NCBI GenBank assembly: GCA_900175165.2
Contig: FWWN02000366.1
Coordinates: 1 to 22,871 of the forward strand
Length of the DNA stretch: 22,871 nucleotides
From: Rhizomucor pusillus
Lineage: Eukaryota > Mucoromycota > Mucoromycetes > Mucorales > Lichtheimiaceae
Reading direction: 5' to 3'
Shown in pieces: positions 19,502 to 22,871 of this stretch (position 1 is its first letter; each line of letters starts with the position of its first letter). The notes under the pieces are model-generated. The model did no database searches. It worked only from the letters and a program-made list of their open reading frames with translations, and was not told the DNA's origin. A program made the position numbers and the translations under genes.

Positions 19502-21323
19502 ATGTCGTTTGATGTAAACGCTGCTCCTTTTTCACCATCCAACACGGCAACGTCGTTTGATCCTTTCGATTCAAAAGATGAGGACTACGATGATGCAGAT
19601 TTGAGCCAGCATCTTTTGAGCACAAACCTGCTTGACGACTTTGATGCCGACGTAAAAGCGACACCGAAGTCTTCTGCGACGACTCCAGCAACTACTTTTA
19701 ATGGAACGCTCCAGTCTCCTTGGGCCTTGCAGAACCCATCCGCATCGTGGTATCCGTTGACGTCTGGACAACCAGAAATGGAGTCCTCTGTTAGAAACAT
19801 TTGGGAAAATGGCAATCAGATCAAAGACGAATGGTGGAACCGCTTCGAGCCTTATTCGTACGAAGATGAGAACGAGTTTGATCCGACGCTGCAATATTAC
19901 CATGGACACTTGCTGGATGCCGACACTATTCAAGATATGAATCGACTGTCATTATCAGTAACCAATCCTTCTTTGGAAGAATCACAAGCTGAGAATGTGG
20001 GGGAGGACATGTCGAGCTTGCAAATGCTTGAATCCATTTTCACGGATGTCAGTCAAGCCGATTTGATGGAAGCATTGGAGCAGCATGATTACGACATGGA
20101 CCGAGCGATAGAAGCCTTATTGAATCGAAAGAGACCTGCAACGTCGCAAACTTCAGTTACGAATACCCAAACATCACCTCCAAATTCAACAGTCGAGGTG
20201 GCTCCAAAGAAACGACAGGTATGTCGCCACTTCCTGGCTGGAGAATGCTATCGCAAGGATTGCTGGTTCGCACACGATCTGCAGGTCAAGGTCTGCAAGT
20301 TCTGGTAAGTTCTTCATTTTTCAGCGGCACTTATGAGATACTAACGTGGTCAACAGGCTGCAAGGCTCTTGTTTGAAGGGCGATTACTGTGAATTTTCCC
20401 ACCACATTGATGTTCAGGAGGTCGCGTCGAAGATTACAAACCCATCTCAAAAGCCGCCATCTCAAAAGCAACAGCTCCTTCGATTTGATGAATCTGAATA
20501 TCCTGATTTATCCGCTTCCACAAACTCTCAAAAGAGCACTGCACCGAAACAAACAAGCCCTATCATTTCCGAAGACTTTCCTTCTCTTGCAACGGCTGCG
20601 AAAATCAAAACGCCTCCCACGAGCAACAAACAACCCGCTATTAACTTTGCAGCAGCTGCTAAGAAGAAAGGAACTGGCAAAGTGACTAGCAAGCAAGCTT
20701 CAAAGAAAGCAACTTCGGTAGCAGAGTCACGTCTAATGCAAAAGCTCAAACAGCCTGTGCGCATACCATGGTTAGAAACCGGCAGTGCATTGAATACGCA
20801 GTATCTGCAACAGGTACAATGGGAGTTTCCATTTCTAGGGCGATTACTGACAATTGTGTAGCGTGAGCAAGCTATCAAGTACGGTATGCTACGGAACAGA
20901 TTTTTCAGTAGAGCTACGGCGTATTATATGAAGGGAGATGGAGCTAAAGCCAAGGCATACTCAAACGAGGCAAAGTATTATAATCAATTGATGCAACAGA
21001 TGCACAATGAGGCCAGTCGACGTATCTTTGAATTGCGCAATCAGCATGAGGCATTTATCGACCTCCACGGCCTTCACGTTGACGAGGCCCTATCCATGAT
21101 TCAAGAAAGATTCGAGGCTCTCAAATCGTATGAAGGAATAGTATATATTGTCACTGGCACCGGTCACCATTCAGGCTCCCTAGGTTTGAGCAAGAAGCAG
21201 AGTAAATTGAAACCAAGTGTAGAAGAATTTCTTCGACGCGAGAATTATAAGTTTGCCGAGACAAGTATAATAGGCGATAACAAGGGAGGTGTCTTTGCAG
21301 TCATTCTCCAGCCTAGTCGATGA
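19502..21323 (+). CDS. CUE-CCCH-DUF1771-Smr protein, no-go-decay-nuclease-like
   Basis: Three exons, 573 aa: 19502-20304, 20357-20813, 20862-21323. In order: a PAM2-like motif FDVNAAPFSP (3-12); an acidic linker; a CUE ubiquitin-binding domain (171-208; MLESIF...AIEALL); two CCCH zinc fingers (C241-H258 and C265-H283, spacing 7-4-3 and 7-5-3); two acidic-aromatic-Pro motifs (EYPDL 315-319, DFPSL 341-345); a Lys-rich linker; DUF1771 (about 421-482); and a C-terminal Smr domain (about 485-570) with DLHG (487-490) and TGTGHHS (518-524). Smr domains joined to CUE domains occur in Cue2 and N4BP2, which cleave mRNA at collided ribosomes; the DLHG residues needed for cleavage are present. It probably acts in the cytosol. 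Its 3' end faces NAS6 across 43 bp. The first in-frame ATG after the last upstream stop was chosen. Confidence 0.88.
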
Positions 21324-21366
21324 CTTTGATACCAAAAAATAAAACAGCATACGTAAAAAGTACTCG

Positions 21367-22414
21367 TTATGATTCTTCTTCTATCCGTCTTTGGATGTAT
21401 ATGCGCAGCTGCGGTGTCCTGCAGACATCCAAAGGAGATTTGCCTTCTGCATTTAACTGGTCCGCGTTGCCTCCATTCTCGATCAATGCCATCGCAGTGT
21501 CTCCGTGGCCTTCTTCGCAGGCCAGGTGCAGCGGCGTATTCGCTTGTCCATCTTTAGGATTCACTCTGCAGTTTGCATCCAAGAGAAGCTTGACTATTGC
21601 AGTATGTCCTTGCACAGCAGCTCGGTGCCTAATGGAAGAAATAATATTATCAACAAGTTTTATAAGTAAACTCGAGTTTCAATTCCCTTACAATGGTGTC
21701 TGCTTGATGTTGTTTGGCTGGTTCAGTTCTGCTCTGTGTTCTAGCAAAGCCTTGACAACCTAGGAGGAAGGGGCGACGTTTGCCAAATCCTTTCCATTTA
21801 CCAAGGTATTCATAGACTTACATCAATCCTATTCTTTGACGCAGCATAGTGCCTAATATTTAATTTGTTCAGTATCAATGCCGCGTTTATATGAGCTTAT
21901 TCTGCCTTACAATGCAGAGTGCCCGCTTTCATTCTGCAACGATGGGTTGGCGCCAAGCTTCAGCAAAGCATTTACTGCATCCAAATGACCAGCAGATGCT
22001 ACGCAAAATTGTTTGAAAACGTATTGCAAGTAAAATCCAACCGAAAGCCGAATATTTACCTGCAATCATCAATGGGGTCCAACCAGACTTTTCGGTACAA
22101 ATGACGTGTCAACCATACTGCAACTAGATATCTTCCAAAATGGACATGTGCATACCTCATCAACAGCATTGATATCCGCACCTCTGCTTTTCAAAAAGTC
22201 AATAATCGCTACATGACCTCCAGAAGCTGCCCAGTGAAGTGGTGTGCGATCGTCCTTTTGAATCCATATCAATTCAAACATTGCAAAGATTAGAGATCTT
22301 CTGCGACAGCTGCCTCACCTCGTCCTTGCTATTGACCGCATTTGGCTCCTTGTCAGCAAGCTGATGGACGATATAAAGTTTTCCTTCGTATGCAGCAGTG
22401 TAAATGTTTAGCAT
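21367..22414 (-). CDS. NAS6: Proteasome assembly chaperone Nas6/gankyrin (PSMD10)
   Basis: Seven exons, 223 aa: 22414-22319, 22254-22156, 22087-22060, 21998-21911, 21852-21822, 21759-21692, 21628-21367, all in phase. The protein is built from about six ankyrin repeats, including DDRTPLHWAASGGHVAIIDF, SGWTPLMIAASAGHLDAVNA, ESGHSALHYAASKNRIDVVK, KQTPLHRAAVQGHTAIVKLL and NTPLHLACEEGHGDTAMALI. Length and end-to-end repeat layout fit gankyrin (226 aa in human). Nas6 binds the base ATPase Rpt3 in the cytosol and nucleus and guards 19S assembly. Introns cut several repeats, so only pieces appear in single frames. Exon 3 is only 28 nt. It is convergent with the Smr gene. A general ankyrin protein is the alternative, but the repeat count and size favour Nas6. 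Confidence 0.88.
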
Positions 22415-22467
22415 GAAGAATTCAAATGACGCGGCCCCGCATAATAAGGAACCGCGCAGACATTTAG

Positions 22468-22531
22468 GGCTCGTCTATTTGCACCACCCCTCTCGCACCA
22501 CCCCAGTCACTGTGAGTGCTAATTTAGAGGG
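22468..22531 (+). repeat. Diverged direct repeat, copy A
   Basis: Copy A reads CTCGTCTATTTGCACCACCCC, a short spacer, a second GCACCACCCC, then AGTCACTGTGAGTGCTAATTTAGAGGG. It matches copy B at 22736-22811 in order and spacing of all blocks. Confidence 0.75.
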
Positions 22532-22735
22532 CCGTGGAGTAATGTCAGGCACAAATACTGTCAATACCCATAGATGCAAGTCGTGCATAACTCAGATCAC
22601 TGTATAAAGGACATCTGCTTCGTATTAACCCTTTCAATAAATAATATAAAGTGCATACAATTATTGCGTTGATTTCATAAGAATAACTTTAAGTTGACTC
22701 TCTACCGGGTACAAAAGCTTGTATCACTATTCTCT

Positions 22736-22811
22736 GGACTCGGCTATTTGCACCATCCCTCACACCGCTCTGCACCATCCCCAGTCAGAGTGGGTGTCAA
22801 TCTAAAAGGGG
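22736..22811 (+). repeat. Diverged direct repeat, copy B
   Basis: Copy B has CTCGGCTATTTGCACCATCCC, a longer spacer, a second GCACCATCCC, then CAGTCAGAGTGGGTGTCAATCTAAAAGGG. The internal pair GCACCAYCCC is kept in both copies while the spacers differ, so the pair may be the constrained part. Confidence 0.75.
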
Positions 22812-22871
22812 AAATATGGCTGGTGGGAAAGGTATGTATGGTTAATGAAGGAAATGATCGCAGATAACGTG

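Larger units (their letters stand above)
22415..22871. other. Upstream region of NAS6, no gene seen
   Basis: These 457 bases reach the right end of the window. They should include the NAS6 promoter. The main content is a diverged direct repeat, described separately, plus an A/T-rich stretch (22618-22690). No yeast-type PACE element (GGTGGCAAA) was found. A short plus-strand frame at 22404-22607 has no recognisable features. Confidence 0.5.

Noticed and set aside
22415..22871. Yeast-type PACE element for proteasome control
   Set aside because: The nearest match, GGTGGTGCAAAT, has extra bases inside the core, so it is not the known site.

Overview
The window is eukaryotic nuclear DNA from an intron-rich, compact-genome fungus. 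I infer an early-diverging lineage, probably Mucoromycota; the lineage is a guess. Introns are mostly 50-110 nt with GTAAGT-like donors and CTAAY-type branch points. Genes sit a few hundred bases apart on both strands, and the gene set is typical of fungi (Set2, eS21, Pso2/Snm1, PPR protein, Nas6). No bacterial operons, tRNA, rRNA, CRISPR arrays or intact transposons were seen. All exon models were joined by hand: each keeps frame across every junction, but none has been tested against RNA.

Layout from left to right. (1) 206-3567, minus: a secreted phosphoesterase. The gene appears to fuse an acid-phosphatase-like domain to a phospholipase-C-like domain, both of the PF04185 type, over 18 exons (719 aa). 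(2) 4426-5942, minus: a Ser-rich, single-pass, Mid2/Wsc-sensor-like membrane protein (435 aa) with a (TGC)11 microsatellite. (3) 6532-9866, minus: SET2 histone H3K36 methyltransferase (896 aa, 12 exons; AWS-SET-PostSET, WW, SRI). (4) 10434-10844, plus: ribosomal protein eS21 (86 aa, 3 exons), head-to-head with SET2. (5) 11604-13514, plus: PSO2/SNM1 cross-link repair nuclease (579 aa) with a PIP box and a UIM-like helix. (6) 13771-14846, plus: bHLH transcription factor with the MiT/USF-type H-E-R basic region (313 aa). (7) 15135-17313, plus: mitochondrial pentatricopeptide protein whose presequence is its own exon (702 aa). (8) 17852-19135, minus: TFIIB-family protein that most resembles BRF2 (427 aa, 5' end uncertain). 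(9) 19502-21323, plus: CUE / CCCH / DUF1771 / Smr protein (573 aa) with a PAM2-like N-terminus, related to no-go-decay endonucleases. (10) 21367-22414, minus: NAS6/PSMD10 (gankyrin) ankyrin proteasome chaperone (223 aa, 7 exons). The right end holds a diverged direct repeat.

There is no pathway cluster; these are mostly housekeeping genes. Loose themes are gene expression (SET2, eS21, TFIIB-like, Smr, PPR), genome and protein quality control (PSO2, NAS6, Smr), and the cell surface (secreted phosphoesterase, Ser-rich membrane protein). The most unusual items are the two-domain phosphoesterase with a possible intron-retention switch, two GC-AG introns with the same GCAAGT donor, the BRF2-like factor in a fungus, and the PAM2/CUE/CCCH/Smr architecture.
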